From Pseudomonadota bacterium (lineage in GTDB: Bacteria > Pseudomonadota > Gammaproteobacteria > Burkholderiales > Chitinibacteraceae): 64,000 bases of DNA. The stretch covers positions 1-64,000 of the forward strand of contig JAGTRM010000023.1 of assembly GCA_018261735.1 (NCBI GenBank). The letters run 5' to 3'. The notes below the pieces were generated by a model, which searched no databases, was not told the origin of the DNA, and saw only the letters and a list, made by a program, of their open reading frames with translations. Shown piece by piece: positions 43,020 to 52,939 of this stretch. Made by a program: the position numbers and the translations under genes. Position 1 is the stretch's first letter. Each line of letters opens with the position of its first letter.

Positions 43020-45014
43020 TCAGCCGAGCTTGGCCATCAATCCGGCTAGCATCGCGCGGCCTTCCTTCTTGCTGATGGCGGGTTCCGCCTTGTCGCCGGC
43101 GAGTCGCCCGGAGATGCGGATTTCTTCGGGTGGCAATTCTTTCAGGAAACGGCTGGGCTCGACAATCTGCCACTCGCCGGCCCGGCGGCGCTTGCCGCAG
43201 TAGGTGATGGTGAGCGTGCGCTGAGCGCGGGTGATGCCGACATACATCAACCGGCGTTCTTCCTCGACCTTGTCGCCTTCCATCGATTCGCGGTGCGGCA
43301 GGATTTCTTCCTCGCAGCCAATCAAAAAGACGTGCGGGTATTCCAGGCCTTTCGAGGCATGCAGCGTGGAGAGTTTCACCGCATCGACTTCTTCCTCGTC
43401 GCGGCCTTCGAGCAGCGTGATCAGGGCGATGGTCTGGCTGATTTCGATCAGGTTCTTGCCGTCTTCCTCGCCCTTCTTGCCGATCCAGGCCACAAGCTCC
43501 TGCACCATCTTCCACTTGGTTTCCGCCGGTTTGAGCTCGTCGTTGTCGTAGAGCCAGGTCTCGAAATTGATCGTGGCGAGGATTTCCTGCAACAGCGGGC
43601 CGGCCGCTTCACGCGGCGCGCGGTTTTGCATCGAAGTGATGAAATCGCAGAACTCGCGCAGCGGTGCGTATTGCTGCGGTTGCACTTGACCGTGGAAATC
43701 GGCTTCGTAGACGGCGGCAAACAGCGAGATATGCAACTCGGCCGCGCAGGCGCCGAGGCGCTCCAGTGTGGTGTTGCCCACGCCGCGCTTGGGCGTGGTC
43801 ACGGCGCGGATGAAGGCCGGGTCGTCGTCCTCATTGGCGATCAGGCGCAGATAGGACAGGACATCCTTGATTTCCGCCTTGTCGAAAAACGATTGCCCGC
43901 CCGAGATCGCGTAGGGAATCCGGCTGTTGCGGAACTGCTGTTCGATGATGCGCGCTTGGTGATTGCCGCGGTACAGCACCGCGTAGTCCGCATATTTGGT
44001 GCCGGCCTCAAACATGTGCGCCTGCAGTTTCATGGCGACGAGTTCGGCTTCGTGTTCCTCACTCTTGCATTCGATCACCTGGATCGGATCGCCAATCCCT
44101 AAGTCAGACCAGAGCTTTTTCTCGAACAGCTTCGGGTTGTTGCCGATCACCGCGTTGGCGCATTTAAGGATGCGCGCGACCGAGCGGTAATTCTGTTCGA
44201 GCTTGATCACCTGCAGGCTGGGGAAGTCTTTCTGCAGCTGTCGCAGGTTTTCCATGTTGGCGCCGCGCCAGGCGTAAATCGACTGGTCGTCGTCACCGAC
44301 GGCGGTGAACAGGCCGCTGCTGCCGGTCAAGAGCCGCACCAGTTCGTACTGGGTGGTGTTGGTGTCCTGATATTCGTCGATCAAGAGGTAGCGCAGGCGT
44401 TGTTGCCATTTCTGCAACACTTCCTGGTTCGTTTCGAACAGGTCGACCGTCATGCGGATCAGGTCGTCGAAATCGACGGCCTGGTAGGCGAACAGCGTGT
44501 CCTGATAGGCGCGGTAGAGCTTGGCCAGTTGCAGTTCGCCTTCCGAGTCGGCGATCTGCAGCGCCTTGTCGGGCGAGACGCGGTCGTTCTTCAGCAGCGA
44601 AATGCGCGAGACCGCGGCGCGGATCGCCTGCTTGTCGGTGGTCGCCAACTGGTCGGAGAGGATTTTCCAGCAATCGGCGGAATCCAGGATCGAGAACTTG
44701 GGCTTGTAACCCAGGTGCTTGGCCTCTTCGCGCAGGATCTTGAGGCCGAGCGAGTGGAAGGTCGAGACCGTCAGCCCCTTCAGCCGGTCGGCGGCGAGCA
44801 GGGTGCCCACCCGCTCGTTCATCTCGCGCGAGGCCTTGTTGGTGAAGGTAATCGCGGCGATGTTGCGCGCATCCATGCCGGCCTGTTCGATCAAATAAGC
44901 AATCTTTTGCGTGATCACGCGGGTTTTCCCCGACCCTGCCCCTGCCAGTACGAGGCAGGGGCCATCGAGGTATTTCACAGCGTCGCGTTGCGGGGAATTC
45001 AGCAGATGGAGCAT
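43020..45014 (-). CDS. rep: ATP-dependent DNA helicase Rep
   Basis: A 664-residue UvrD/Rep superfamily 1 helicase. It has the Q-motif LNSPQRDAV, Walker A GAGSGKTRV, TFTNKASREMNER, Walker B LIDEYQDTN, GDDDQSIYAWRGA and the C-terminal STLHASKGLEYPHVFLIGCEEE. Length and start (MLHLLNSPQRDAVKYLDGPCL) fit Rep better than UvrD. It helps replication forks pass protein blocks. ATG 45014 is chosen over a TTG five codons earlier. Confidence 0.93.
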   Translation of the reverse strand: MLHLLNSPQRDAVKYLDGPCLVLAGAGSGKTRVITQKIAYLIEQAGMDARNIAAITFTNKASREMNERVGTLLAADRLKGLTVSTFHSLGLKILREEAKHLGYKPKFSILDSADCWKILSDQLATTDKQAIRAAVSRISLLKNDRVSPDKALQIADSEGELQLAKLYRAYQDTLFAYQAVDFDDLIRMTVDLFETNQEVLQKWQQRLRYLLIDEYQDTNTTQYELVRLLTGSSGLFTAVGDDDQSIYAWRGANMENLRQLQKDFPSLQVIKLEQNYRSVARILKCANAVIGNNPKLFEKKLWSDLGIGDPIQVIECKSEEHEAELVAMKLQAHMFEAGTKYADYAVLYRGNHQARIIEQQFRNSRIPYAISGGQSFFDKAEIKDVLSYLRLIANEDDDPAFIRAVTTPKRGVGNTTLERLGACAAELHISLFAAVYEADFHGQVQPQQYAPLREFCDFITSMQNRAPREAAGPLLQEILATINFETWLYDNDELKPAETKWKMVQELVAWIGKKGEEDGKNLIEISQTIALITLLEGRDEEEVDAVKLSTLHASKGLEYPHVFLIGCEEEILPHRESMEGDKVEEERRLMYVGITRAQRTLTITYCGKRRRAGEWQIVEPSRFLKELPPEEIRISGRLAGDKAEPAISKKEGRAMLAGLMAKLG

Positions 45015-45135
45015 CGGGAGGGGGACCAAAAATCAGGCCCCGATATTAGCATGCCAGGGACCAACAAGTTTTTTTGGGGTGGCATCGGCCGGCGTGGTAT
45101 ATAAGCAATTATCGATATTCACATTTTTCGCCGCC

Positions 45136-46020
45136 ATGACGAAACCCGAGCTTGTTCCCGTGTCGCTTCAAGAAATCCAGGTGGGCATGCCAATGCCGTT
45201 TCCTGTGTTCGATTCGCATCACACCCTGCTGCTGGCCGAAGGCGTGCCTGTCCACGGAGAATCGCAGCTGACGGCATTGCAGGACATCGGCATGTTCCGC
45301 ATGCCGGACTGGCGACAGGGCGAATCCGGCAGTGGGACCGCCATGGCGTCGGGACGCAGCAACGGGTTTTATGTGGGCGCGAGCAATTTTGCCCAGCTCA
45401 AGCTTCAGCCGGGCACCCTGCTGCACCTGCGGCGCAGCGATCTGCATGCGCAGGGGTTTGTCGCGGTCAAGCTGCTCGGCTGGCTTGCAGAAGAAGATTT
45501 GTTGACCAGTGCGACTGCTTCCAATGCAGGGGAACTGCCCCTGCCGGAGGGCTCGCCGCTGGAAGTCAAGCTCCTGGCAGGCAACGGCATTGTGACCTTC
45601 CAAAGCGCGGTGCGTCTGGCCTGCCATGCGCCGTATCCCTATCTGCATCTTGCGTACCCGCAAACGCTGACGATCCGCCAGTTGCGCAAGAGCCTGCGGG
45701 CCAGTGTCAGCCTGCCGGCTCAGGTCCGCGGTGGGCATGCGGACAGTTATGACGGCGTGCTTGGCAATCTGAGTGCCAGTGGCTGCATGCTGGAGCTGAC
45801 GCAGCTGGTGGCCCTGGTCGGCGATGAACTGCTGCTGACGATCACCTTGCAGGCCGGGGGGCAGGAACATGTACTGGTCCTGCGCACAGCGGTTCGCAAT
45901 ATCCGAACCGGCGATGGAAACCCGCCCGTGGTGCGCTACGGCCTGGAATTCCTGGATGCAGGGACGGCAGACCGCCTGGTGATCGAGCACTTCATCTACC
46001 AGAGCCTGCTGGAAAACTGA
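45136..46020 (+). CDS. PilZ-domain c-di-GMP binding protein (YcgR/flagellar brake-like)
   Basis: A 294-residue cytosolic protein. The N-terminal part (about 90-180) resembles the YcgR-N domain (LQPGTLLHLRRSDLHAQGFVAVKLLGW). The C-terminal PilZ domain (from about 185) has RKSLRASVSLPAQV and LGNLSASGCML, the RxxxR and (D/N)xSxxG c-di-GMP motifs. Such proteins brake motility at high c-di-GMP. No clear ribosome site; the start is set by similarity to the family. Confidence 0.75.
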   Translation: MTKPELVPVSLQEIQVGMPMPFPVFDSHHTLLLAEGVPVHGESQLTALQDIGMFRMPDWRQGESGSGTAMASGRSNGFYVGASNFAQLKLQPGTLLHLRRSDLHAQGFVAVKLLGWLAEEDLLTSATASNAGELPLPEGSPLEVKLLAGNGIVTFQSAVRLACHAPYPYLHLAYPQTLTIRQLRKSLRASVSLPAQVRGGHADSYDGVLGNLSASGCMLELTQLVALVGDELLLTITLQAGGQEHVLVLRTAVRNIRTGDGNPPVVRYGLEFLDAGTADRLVIEHFIYQSLLEN

Positions 46021-46039
46021 TCCGGAAGAAGCTCCCCGG

Positions 46040-46390
46040 TCAAAGCGCCGCGATCACCGACATTTCCACCCGGTATTTGGGATCGGCAAGGGCTGCCTCG
46101 ATGGTGGCGCGGGCCGGCGTGTGGCCGTGCGGTGCCCAGGCCGACCAAGCTTCGTTCATGGCGTCGTAATCGCCCATGTCGGCGAGATAGATGGTCACCG
46201 ACAGGATGCGGGTTTTGTCGGAGCCGACTTCTGCGAGCAGGCGGTCAACGGCAGCCAGTACTTCCTCGGTTTGGCCCTTGGCATCCTTGTCGAGGACTTC
46301 GGCAATCTGCCCGGCGAGATACACCGTGTTGTTGTGGACAACGATTTCGGAAAGACGCGGACCAACGTGGTAACGCTGAATGGTGGACAT
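46040..46390 (-). CDS. RidA-family protein
   Basis: A 116-residue member of the YjgF/YER057c/UK114 family with GPRLSEIVVHNNTVYLAGQIAE, ILSVTIYLADMGDYDAMNEAW and a C-terminal YRVEMSVIAAL. Canonical RidA has the deaminase Arg in a CTR(A/S)-type motif; here HTPARATIEAALAD matches the position loosely. It may be an enamine/imine deaminase of a RidA subfamily rather than RidA itself. Confidence 0.85.
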   Translation of the reverse strand: MSTIQRYHVGPRLSEIVVHNNTVYLAGQIAEVLDKDAKGQTEEVLAAVDRLLAEVGSDKTRILSVTIYLADMGDYDAMNEAWSAWAPHGHTPARATIEAALADPKYRVEMSVIAAL

Positions 46391-46417
46391 GCCTTGTTCT
46401 CCGGGGAAATAAAAAGT

Positions 46418-47728
46418 TTAAAAAGTGCCTTGCGTGGATTCCGGTTTGGCGTGGATGACGCGCAATTCCCGATGCGGATAGGGAATTTCAATCCCGTGCG
46501 CCTGGAACAGCTGCCAGATTTGCAGGTTGACCGATGAACGTACCGGCAACTGGCCGTTTTCCGGATCCTTGATCCAGACACCCAGTTCCAGATCAATGCC
46601 GTTTTCGCCAAAGCCTTTCACGAAAACCGCCGGTTCCGGTGCATCCACGACCCGGGATTCGGCCTTGGCGGCCTGCTGCAGCAAGGTCTGGACCAGGGCC
46701 AGATCACTGCCGTAGGCCACCTGGATCGGCAGCGCGATGCGGATCAGCCGGTCGTTATACGATTGGTTGACGACGGTGGAGGTAATCAGTGTTTCATTCG
46801 GGATCAGCGCCTCGGTGCCGTCACCTGCCTTCAACACGATATAGCGCGAAGTCAGCTGGGTGATCACGCCAAGGCGGTTGTCGATCTGGACCACATCGCC
46901 GATCTTGACCGAGCGATCCATCAGGATGATGAAGCCCGAGACATAGTTCGAGGCGATTTTCTGCAGGCCGAAACCGAGACCCACACCCAGCGCGCCGCCG
47001 AATACCGACAGTACCGTGAGGTCGATCCCCACCAGCGGCAGGGCAATCAATACCGCCATCACAATCAGCAGGGCGCGTACGACCTTGATGACCATGACGC
47101 GCAGGCTGACATCCATGACTTCGGCGGACATCAGCCGCCGTTCGATTTCTCGGCCGATCCACAATGCGGCCAATACCGTAATGGCTACCGAGGTTAGCGC
47201 TTGCAGGATGTTGAGCACGGACACCTGGCCCTTGCCGATATGGAACTGGATTTCGTCGAGCAGTTGCCATAGTTCCGGCAGGATGCCGATCACATGCAGG
47301 GCATAGGCCGTCCAGATGGTGGCGGCAATGATGCGTTCGGAGCGGCGCACCCAATCGGCACCGTCAAAAGCCCTGCGCATCAAGAAAACCAGCAGGCGGA
47401 TGTTGACCATGGCCAGCAACAGGATGCCGGCCAGCTTGATCAGCTTGAGTGATCCGGAAAACCACTGGCCCAGTACCAGGCCGCTGAGCCAGGTCAACGT
47501 CAGGGCAGCCAGCGGGAAAAAGATCCGCACAAAGCCCTCGTGGCCGATATGCTCGCGCCGTTCCGGATGGGCTGCGGCAGCGTGGCGCTGAACCGCGCGC
47601 TCCAGCAGCCAGGCCACCAGCAGCGCGAGCAGGATCACTGCTGCCTGCGCTAGCACTTCGCTGCGCAACAAGCCTTGTTCAACCAGATCCTGATAAAACT
47701 CCGAAACCAGATTGTGCCGGGTGCTCAT
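46418..47728 (-). CDS. MscS-family mechanosensitive channel
   Basis: A 436-residue inner-membrane protein with about five to six N-terminal hydrophobic segments. The pore helix [27 protein letters not shown] is followed by [16 protein letters not shown], the beta domain signature of MscS. The larger N-terminal part places it with YbdG/MscM-like relatives. It gates on membrane tension. Its ATG overlaps the stop of rfaE2 (ATGA). Confidence 0.92.
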   Translation of the reverse strand: MSTRHNLVSEFYQDLVEQGLLRSEVLAQAAVILLALLVAWLLERAVQRHAAAAHPERREHIGHEGFVRIFFPLAALTLTWLSGLVLGQWFSGSLKLIKLAGILLLAMVNIRLLVFLMRRAFDGADWVRRSERIIAATIWTAYALHVIGILPELWQLLDEIQFHIGKGQVSVLNILQALTSVAITVLAALWIGREIERRLMSAEVMDVSLRVMVIKVVRALLIVMAVLIALPLVGIDLTVLSVFGGALGVGLGFGLQKIASNYVSGFIILMDRSVKIGDVVQIDNRLGVITQLTSRYIVLKAGDGTEALIPNETLITSTVVNQSYNDRLIRIALPIQVAYGSDLALVQTLLQQAAKAESRVVDAPEPAVFVKGFGENGIDLELGVWIKDPENGQLPVRSSVNLQIWQLFQAHGIEIPYPHRELRVIHAKPESTQGTF

Positions 47729-48225
47729 GCTTGCTCGCTGGCCCGGATGCGGGACAAGGTGGCCGTGGTGGAGGTCTGGTGCAGGAAGGGGATGGAATGC
47801 ACCGATCCGCCCCAGCCGAGTACTTCGCGGCTGCCGACAATCTTGTCGATGCTCCAGTCGCCGCCTTTGACCAGCACGTCCGGGTGTGCGGCCAGGATCA
47901 GTTCAAGCGGTGTATCGGCATCGAACCAGGTGACGAGGTCGACGCATTCCAGTGCAGCCATCACAGCGGCACGCTCGGCCAGTCTGTTGATCGGACGGTC
48001 GTCGCCCTTGCCCTGGCGGCGTACCGATTCGTCGGTATTCAGTGCCACGATCATCCCGGCGCCCAGTGCGCGTGCCTGTGCCAAATAAGTGACATGGCCT
48101 CGGTGCAGGATGTCAAAGCAGCCGTTGGTGAAGACCAGTGGGCGCGGTAGTTGGGCCAGGTGTGAGGAGAGATCTTCCGGGGCGCAAATCTTGTGTTCGA
48201 AATCGGGCAAAGGGTAGTTCGTCAT
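47725..48225 (-). CDS. rfaE2: D-glycero-beta-D-manno-heptose 1-phosphate adenylyltransferase
   Basis: A 166-residue nucleotidyltransferase forming ADP-heptose for the LPS inner core. It has [20 protein letters not shown] (HxGH site), [14 protein letters not shown] and [14 protein letters not shown]. It is the free RfaE2 domain, not fused to the kinase, as in betaproteobacteria. ATG 48225 fits; the longer upstream reading is non-coding. It is coupled to the MscS gene downstream. Confidence 0.94.
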   Translation of the reverse strand: MTNYPLPDFEHKICAPEDLSSHLAQLPRPLVFTNGCFDILHRGHVTYLAQARALGAGMIVALNTDESVRRQGKGDDRPINRLAERAAVMAALECVDLVTWFDADTPLELILAAHPDVLVKGGDWSIDKIVGSREVLGWGGSVHSIPFLHQTSTTATLSRIRASEQA

Positions 48226-48345
48226 GGGTTCACAGTGGATGGTTATTGGCGCGAGCGATGCGGGAACGGCTGTCTGCCGGCGCCGGTCTGGTTTATGCTT
48301 TTGATAATAGCAGACACGGCCCGGGCTGGGCGACGCGGAACAACC

Positions 48346-49089
48346 ATGACCGACTTTCAACTCTTCATCATCGGCGACGAAATCCTTTCCGGACGCCGCC
48401 AGGACCAGCATTTTCCGGTGATGCTGGAAAAACTCAAGATGCGCGGTCACCGGTTGGGCGGCGTGCGCTTCTTGCCGGATCACCGACCGACGCTGGTTGA
48501 GGCTTTCCGCCTGAGTCTCGCCGCCGGGCAGTGCGTGATTTCCTGCGGCGGCATCGGCGCCACCCCGGATGACCACACCCGCCAGGCGTTGGCGGAGGCG
48601 CTGGATTTGCCGCTGGTGGCGCAGCCTGAGGCGCTGCGGATTCTGGAGGCGCGCTTCGGCGCGGCGACCTATCCGCACCGGGTGCATCTGGCCGAGTTTC
48701 CGCAAGGCGCAGCGCTGGTGCCCAATCCGGTCAACCAGGTGGCGGGCTGCAGTATTCGCGAGCATTACCTGCTGCCGGGGTTCCCGGAAATGGCCTGGCC
48801 GATGGCGGACTGGTTGCTCGATCAGTATTACCCGGCGGTGGCCCCGCTGCTGACCCTGTCGATCATTGTTCCGGGCGCGCGCGAAGGCGAGTTGATCCCG
48901 CTGATGCAGGCCTTGACCGTGCGCTGGCCGCAAGTGGCCTTTTCCAGTTTGCCCAGCTTTGGCAATGCCCGCCAAGCGGGCGTGCATATCGATTTCAGCG
49001 TCACCGGAACCGCGCCGGAGGCCGCTGCGGCGATGCAGTTCCTGCAGGAAGGGCTGCAAAAGGCAGGGTTGGAATGGCAGGATTCTTGA
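48346..49089 (+). CDS. CinA/MoaB-like molybdopterin-binding domain protein
   Basis: A 247-residue single-domain protein of the MoCF_biosynth family: [39 protein letters not shown] and [15 protein letters not shown]. This corresponds to the N-terminal half of CinA without the amidase part. It may be a nucleotide-salvage pyrophosphatase or bind molybdopterin. It is divergent from rfaE2 with 120 bp between them. Confidence 0.82.
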   Translation: MTDFQLFIIGDEILSGRRQDQHFPVMLEKLKMRGHRLGGVRFLPDHRPTLVEAFRLSLAAGQCVISCGGIGATPDDHTRQALAEALDLPLVAQPEALRILEARFGAATYPHRVHLAEFPQGAALVPNPVNQVAGCSIREHYLLPGFPEMAWPMADWLLDQYYPAVAPLLTLSIIVPGAREGELIPLMQALTVRWPQVAFSSLPSFGNARQAGVHIDFSVTGTAPEAAAAMQFLQEGLQKAGLEWQDS

Positions 49090-49216
49090 GTGTGGGTTGC
49101 TTAAAAAAACTAATGTAAATCATTGTGTTATGGTGTTTTTTCTGGTTTGTGTTGCTGCGGTGCGATAGAATCCGGCGTGTTTTGTCAATGATCAATTCAA
49201 CGGGAGCTCCCATACC

Positions 49217-49822
49217 ATGATGAAGTTGTACTCCGGCACCTCCTGCCCGTTCAGCCACCGCTGCCGTATCGTGCTGTTTGAAAAAGGCATGGATTTCGAA
49301 ATTCTGGATGTGGATATCCAAAGCAAGCCGGAAGACCTCGCGGTGATGAATCCCTACAACGATGTGCCGGTTCTGGTCGAACGCGATCTGACCCTGTATG
49401 AATCCAACATCATCAACGAATATATCGACGAGCGTTTCCCGCATCCGCAGCTGATGCCGGCCGATCCGGTGATGCGGGCGCGTACCCGCTTGATGCTGTT
49501 CAACTTCGAGCGCGAGCTGTTCATCCACGTGCGCACGCTGGAAGACGGCAGCGCCAGCAAGAAAGACCAGGAAAAGGCCCGTGCCACGATTCGCGACAGC
49601 CTGACCCAGATCGCGCCTATTTTCACCAAGCAGAAATACATGCTGGGCGAAGAGTTCTCGATGCTGGATGTGGCCATTGCACCGCTGCTGTGGCGCTTCG
49701 AGCACTACGGCATTGAAACGACCAAGGCGCTGGCGCCGATTCTGAAATACGCCGAACGCCTGTTCAGCCGTCCGGCGTTTATCGAATCGCTGACCGCGAA
49801 CGAAAAGGCCATGCGCAAGTAA
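49217..49822 (+). CDS. sspA: Stringent starvation protein A
   Basis: A 201-residue GST-fold protein that binds RNA polymerase and affects stress and virulence gene expression. It shows the thioredoxin-like N-terminus TSCPFSHRCRIVLFEKGMDFEILDVD, VPVLVERDLTLYESNIINEYIDERFPHP, and a C-terminal helical domain. The usual partner sspB follows after 76 bp. Confidence 0.95.
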   Translation: MMKLYSGTSCPFSHRCRIVLFEKGMDFEILDVDIQSKPEDLAVMNPYNDVPVLVERDLTLYESNIINEYIDERFPHPQLMPADPVMRARTRLMLFNFERELFIHVRTLEDGSASKKDQEKARATIRDSLTQIAPIFTKQKYMLGEEFSMLDVAIAPLLWRFEHYGIETTKALAPILKYAERLFSRPAFIESLTANEKAMRK

Positions 49823-49898
49823 TCTATCTTGGCAAGCAGAAGGGGAATCGATCTGGTGTGATTCCCCGTCCCCTGCGCCTACTTACCAGGAAGAAGCC

Positions 49899-50342
49899 AT
49901 GCAGCAAATCGTATCGACCAAACCTTACCTGATCCGCGCCATTCACGAATGGTGCTCGGATCAGGGCTGTACGCCGTACATCGTCGTTGCCGTGCGCGGC
50001 AAGATGCAGGTTCCCATGGAATATGTGAAGAACGGCGAAATCGTGCTCAATGTCAGCTACAATGCCTCGCGCAATCTGACGATCGGCAACGATTACATCA
50101 CGTTCTCGGCACGCTTCAACGGCGTGTCGCGCGAGATTGTCATTCCGGTGGGCGCGGTGGTGTCGATCTTTGCCAAGGAAAATGGCGAAGGCATGGGTTT
50201 CGAATATGAAGCGGGTGCGGATCACGATCTGCATTCGGTTGCCGATAGTCATCCGGTCGATTCTCCTGCCGCGTCGGAGCACGAGCCGGAACCGACACCG
50301 CCGGCAGGTGGCGGTCGTGGCCATTTGCGCGTGGTGAAGTAA
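49899..50342 (+). CDS. sspB: ClpXP specificity-enhancing factor SspB
   Basis: A 147-residue adaptor that delivers ssrA-tagged proteins to ClpXP. The folded domain shows PYLIRAIHEWCSDQGCTPYIVV, VLNVSYNASRNLTIGNDYITFSARF and GVSREIVIPVGAVVSIFAKENGEGM. A flexible Glu/Pro-rich linker ends in GRGHLRVVK, the ClpX-binding tail. Confidence 0.96.
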   Translation: MQQIVSTKPYLIRAIHEWCSDQGCTPYIVVAVRGKMQVPMEYVKNGEIVLNVSYNASRNLTIGNDYITFSARFNGVSREIVIPVGAVVSIFAKENGEGMGFEYEAGADHDLHSVADSHPVDSPAASEHEPEPTPPAGGGRGHLRVVK

Positions 50343-50366
50343 CGATTGTTCCCCGCGTTGAGTATG

Positions 50367-50398
50367 AAAAAGCCCGCTGTGAAAAGCGGGCTTTTTTT
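50367..50398. terminator. Terminator between sspB and mltD
   Basis: The stem AAAAAGCCCGCT / AGCGGGCTTTTT with loop GTGAAA has A and T flanks and serves both converging genes. Confidence 0.92.
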
Positions 50399-50418
50399 GA
50401 CTGGATTGCTCCGGTGAA

Positions 50419-52083
50419 TCAATAGATCACGATCTTCGATCCGGCTTGCAGGCGTTTGTTGTCCAGGTTGTTCCACTTGGCCAGATCCGCGCTGGCCACA
50501 TTGAATTTGCGTGCCACGGCGGCCACGGTATCGCCGCGCTTGGCGACATACTGGCGCTGGTCACGTGCCTTGGTCGTCGATTTTACGGCTGCCGCGGCCG
50601 AAACCTTGAGGGTCTGGCCGGCCTTGATGGCGTTGCCGGACAGGCCGTTCAGGGCGCGCAGCTGGTCAACATTCAGCTTGTAACGCTGGGCGATGCTGAA
50701 GATGGTGTCGCCTTTGCCGACGCGATGCAGGTCTTTGAACTGGACTGCGCGGGGGGTATCACGCTCGCCGCGATCCACCGGTTCTGCTGCGCGGTTGGCA
50801 GCCAGGGCGGCCAGGGTTTGCCGCTCGGAAACATCAAGCTGATCGGTTTTCGGCACCAGGATGGTCTGGCCGCGAGCGCTGCGGTCGCGCGCGCCGATGT
50901 CATTCACATCCTTGAGTTCGGCCACGGAAATGCCGAACTGCTGCGCCAGCTTGTCGAAGGCTTCGCCGCTGCGGGTCACGTACGGTTGCCAGTTCAGCAG
51001 CGGTTTGTCGTAACTGGCCAGGTTGCGTTGGAAAGCATCGACCTTGCCGGCCGGCAGCACCAGCTTGCGCTCATCCTTCTGGGCAATGACCGGGCGGATA
51101 AAGCCGGGATTGAGTCGCAACAGCTCGTCGACACTGGTTTCGGCCAGTTGGGCGGCCACGGCGACATCCATGTGGCGGTTGTTGTCGATCACCACAAAGT
51201 AGGGCTGGTTGGCCAGCGGCTTGAGCGCAACGCCATAGGCTTCCGGGTTGGCGATGATATTGCGCACGGCCATCAGTTTGGGCACGTAGTTGGCGGTTTC
51301 GTTCGGCATTTTCAGGTCGACGTAGCCGGTCGGCTTGCCTGCGGCCTGGTTCTTGGCGACGGCGCGGGCGACGGCGTTTTCGCCCCAGTTGTAGGAGGCC
51401 AGTGCCAGCTGCCAGTCGTTGAACATGCCGTGGATTTCGGTCAGGTAATCGAGCGCCGCCTGGGTTGCGGCGACCACATCGCGCCGGCCGTCATACCACC
51501 AGGTGCGTTCCAGTCCGTAGCGCTTGCCCGTTTCCGGAATGAATTGCCACATGCCGGCGGCCCGTGCCGGTGATTCGGCTTTCGGGTTGTAGGCGCTCTC
51601 GATCATTGGCAATAATGCCAATTCCATCGGCAGGCCACGTTTTTCAATTTCTTCGGTGACGTGGTAAAGGTAGCGCCCGCCGCGTTCAATGATGCGGTTC
51701 AGGTATTCCGGCCGGCTGGCGTAGTACTGTTCCCATTTGCGGGTTTGCGCGGTATCCAGATCTGGCATCTGAAAGCCGGCGCGCACGCGCGACCACAAAT
51801 CGGGGAAGGCCGGCGCATTGGCGAGATCCTTGATCAAGGCCTGATCCGAGGATTCTTGCGCGCTGCGTTCTTGGCGATTGAGGTTCTGTGTTTTGGCAGG
51901 GAAGAGCGTGTTTTCGATCAGGCCGATTTGTTCTGCGGTCAAATCGGGCGTAGCGGTGTGCGTGGCGGCAGGTGTGCGCAGCTGGTAATCGAAGCGCGTC
52001 ACGCTGGCTTCGGCCAGCAGGTCTGCGGCGAATGTGCTGGCGCAGAAGGTGGCCAGCAATCCGGCGAACAGGCGGTGAGTCAT
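50419..52083 (-). CDS. mltD: Membrane-bound lytic murein transglycosylase D
   Basis: A 554-residue exported enzyme with signal peptide (HRLFAGLLATFCASTFA). The lysozyme-like SLT domain has its catalytic Glu in LALLPMIESAYNPKAESPARAAGMWQFIPETGKRYGL and the later ASYNWGENAVARAV. Three C-terminal LysM modules follow (YVTRSGEAFDKLAQQFGIS, HRVGKGDTIFSIAQRYKLN, YVAKRGDTVAAVARKFNV). It cleaves peptidoglycan with 1,6-anhydro ring formation. No lipobox Cys follows the signal, so it may be periplasmic rather than a lipoprotein. Confidence 0.93.
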   Translation of the reverse strand: MTHRLFAGLLATFCASTFAADLLAEASVTRFDYQLRTPAATHTATPDLTAEQIGLIENTLFPAKTQNLNRQERSAQESSDQALIKDLANAPAFPDLWSRVRAGFQMPDLDTAQTRKWEQYYASRPEYLNRIIERGGRYLYHVTEEIEKRGLPMELALLPMIESAYNPKAESPARAAGMWQFIPETGKRYGLERTWWYDGRRDVVAATQAALDYLTEIHGMFNDWQLALASYNWGENAVARAVAKNQAAGKPTGYVDLKMPNETANYVPKLMAVRNIIANPEAYGVALKPLANQPYFVVIDNNRHMDVAVAAQLAETSVDELLRLNPGFIRPVIAQKDERKLVLPAGKVDAFQRNLASYDKPLLNWQPYVTRSGEAFDKLAQQFGISVAELKDVNDIGARDRSARGQTILVPKTDQLDVSERQTLAALAANRAAEPVDRGERDTPRAVQFKDLHRVGKGDTIFSIAQRYKLNVDQLRALNGLSGNAIKAGQTLKVSAAAAVKSTTKARDQRQYVAKRGDTVAAVARKFNVASADLAKWNNLDNKRLQAGSKIVIY

Positions 52084-52171
52084 GGGCGATGGCCCTTTTG
52101 GATGGACGACAATCGTCGCATGGTACTGGCGGGTTTTCGGGCGTGTCAATGACATGGGTGAAGGTAAGGTC

Positions 52172-52924
52172 CTATTTGAAATGGTTTTTCCAGTTGCGCA
52201 GCGTGGTGAAAACCTCCACCGGCGTGCTGGCTTCCGGGGTGTGTTGCCGTGCCGCGGCCACCACGTCGGGATGATCGCAGCGCAGGAAAGGATTGGTGGC
52301 AAGTTCCAGCCCGATGGTGGAAGGCACGGTGGGCTGGTCAAGCAAGCGTTTGGTCCGGGTGTCGCTGATCCGTGCGGCAATGCCGTCGTTCTGCGGTTCG
52401 ACGGCGGCGGCGAAGCGCAGGTTGGATTGCGTGTATTCGTGCGCGCAGCAGACCAGCGTTTCCGGCGGCAGGGCCGCCAGCCGCATCAGCGAGGCATGCA
52501 TGTCTGCCATGCTGCCGTCGAAAACACGCCCGCAACCGGCACCGAACAGGGTGTCGCCGCAGAACAGGGCCTCGGCGGTCAGGTACGACAGGTGTTCATG
52601 GGTATGGCCGGGGGTGGCGAGCACCTGGATCGGGGTATCCAGCAGCCGCAACGAATCGCCGGCCCGAACCGGGTGGGTAATGCCGGCGATACTGGCCGGG
52701 CCGTAAACCGGAACGGCGAAATGTTCGGCCAGAACCGGCAGGCCGCCGATATGGTCCGAGTGCCGATGGGTGACCAGAACCGCGGTCAGGGTCAGTGCTT
52801 TGTGCTGCAGATGGGCAAGCAGCGCAGCCGCATCGCCCGGGTCGACTGCGATGGCTTCCCGGCCAGATTGCAAAACCCAGATATAATTGTCGTTGAAGCA
52901 TGGCACTGCGCTGATGCTAAACAT
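52172..52924 (-). CDS. gloB: Hydroxyacylglutathione hydrolase (glyoxalase II)
   Basis: A 250-residue metallo-beta-lactamase-fold enzyme that hydrolyses S-lactoylglutathione. It shows MFSISAVPCFNDNYIW, the metal motif THRHSDHIGG, TPGHTHEHLSY, FCGDTLFGAGCGRVFDGS and CCAHEYTQSNLRFA. ATG 52924 fits the family. It is divergent from the methyltransferase gene with only 15 bp between start codons. Confidence 0.95.
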   Translation of the reverse strand: MFSISAVPCFNDNYIWVLQSGREAIAVDPGDAAALLAHLQHKALTLTAVLVTHRHSDHIGGLPVLAEHFAVPVYGPASIAGITHPVRAGDSLRLLDTPIQVLATPGHTHEHLSYLTAEALFCGDTLFGAGCGRVFDGSMADMHASLMRLAALPPETLVCCAHEYTQSNLRFAAAVEPQNDGIAARISDTRTKRLLDQPTVPSTIGLELATNPFLRCDHPDVVAAARQHTPEASTPVEVFTTLRNWKNHFK

Positions 52925-52939
52925 GTTGGGGAGGGCTCC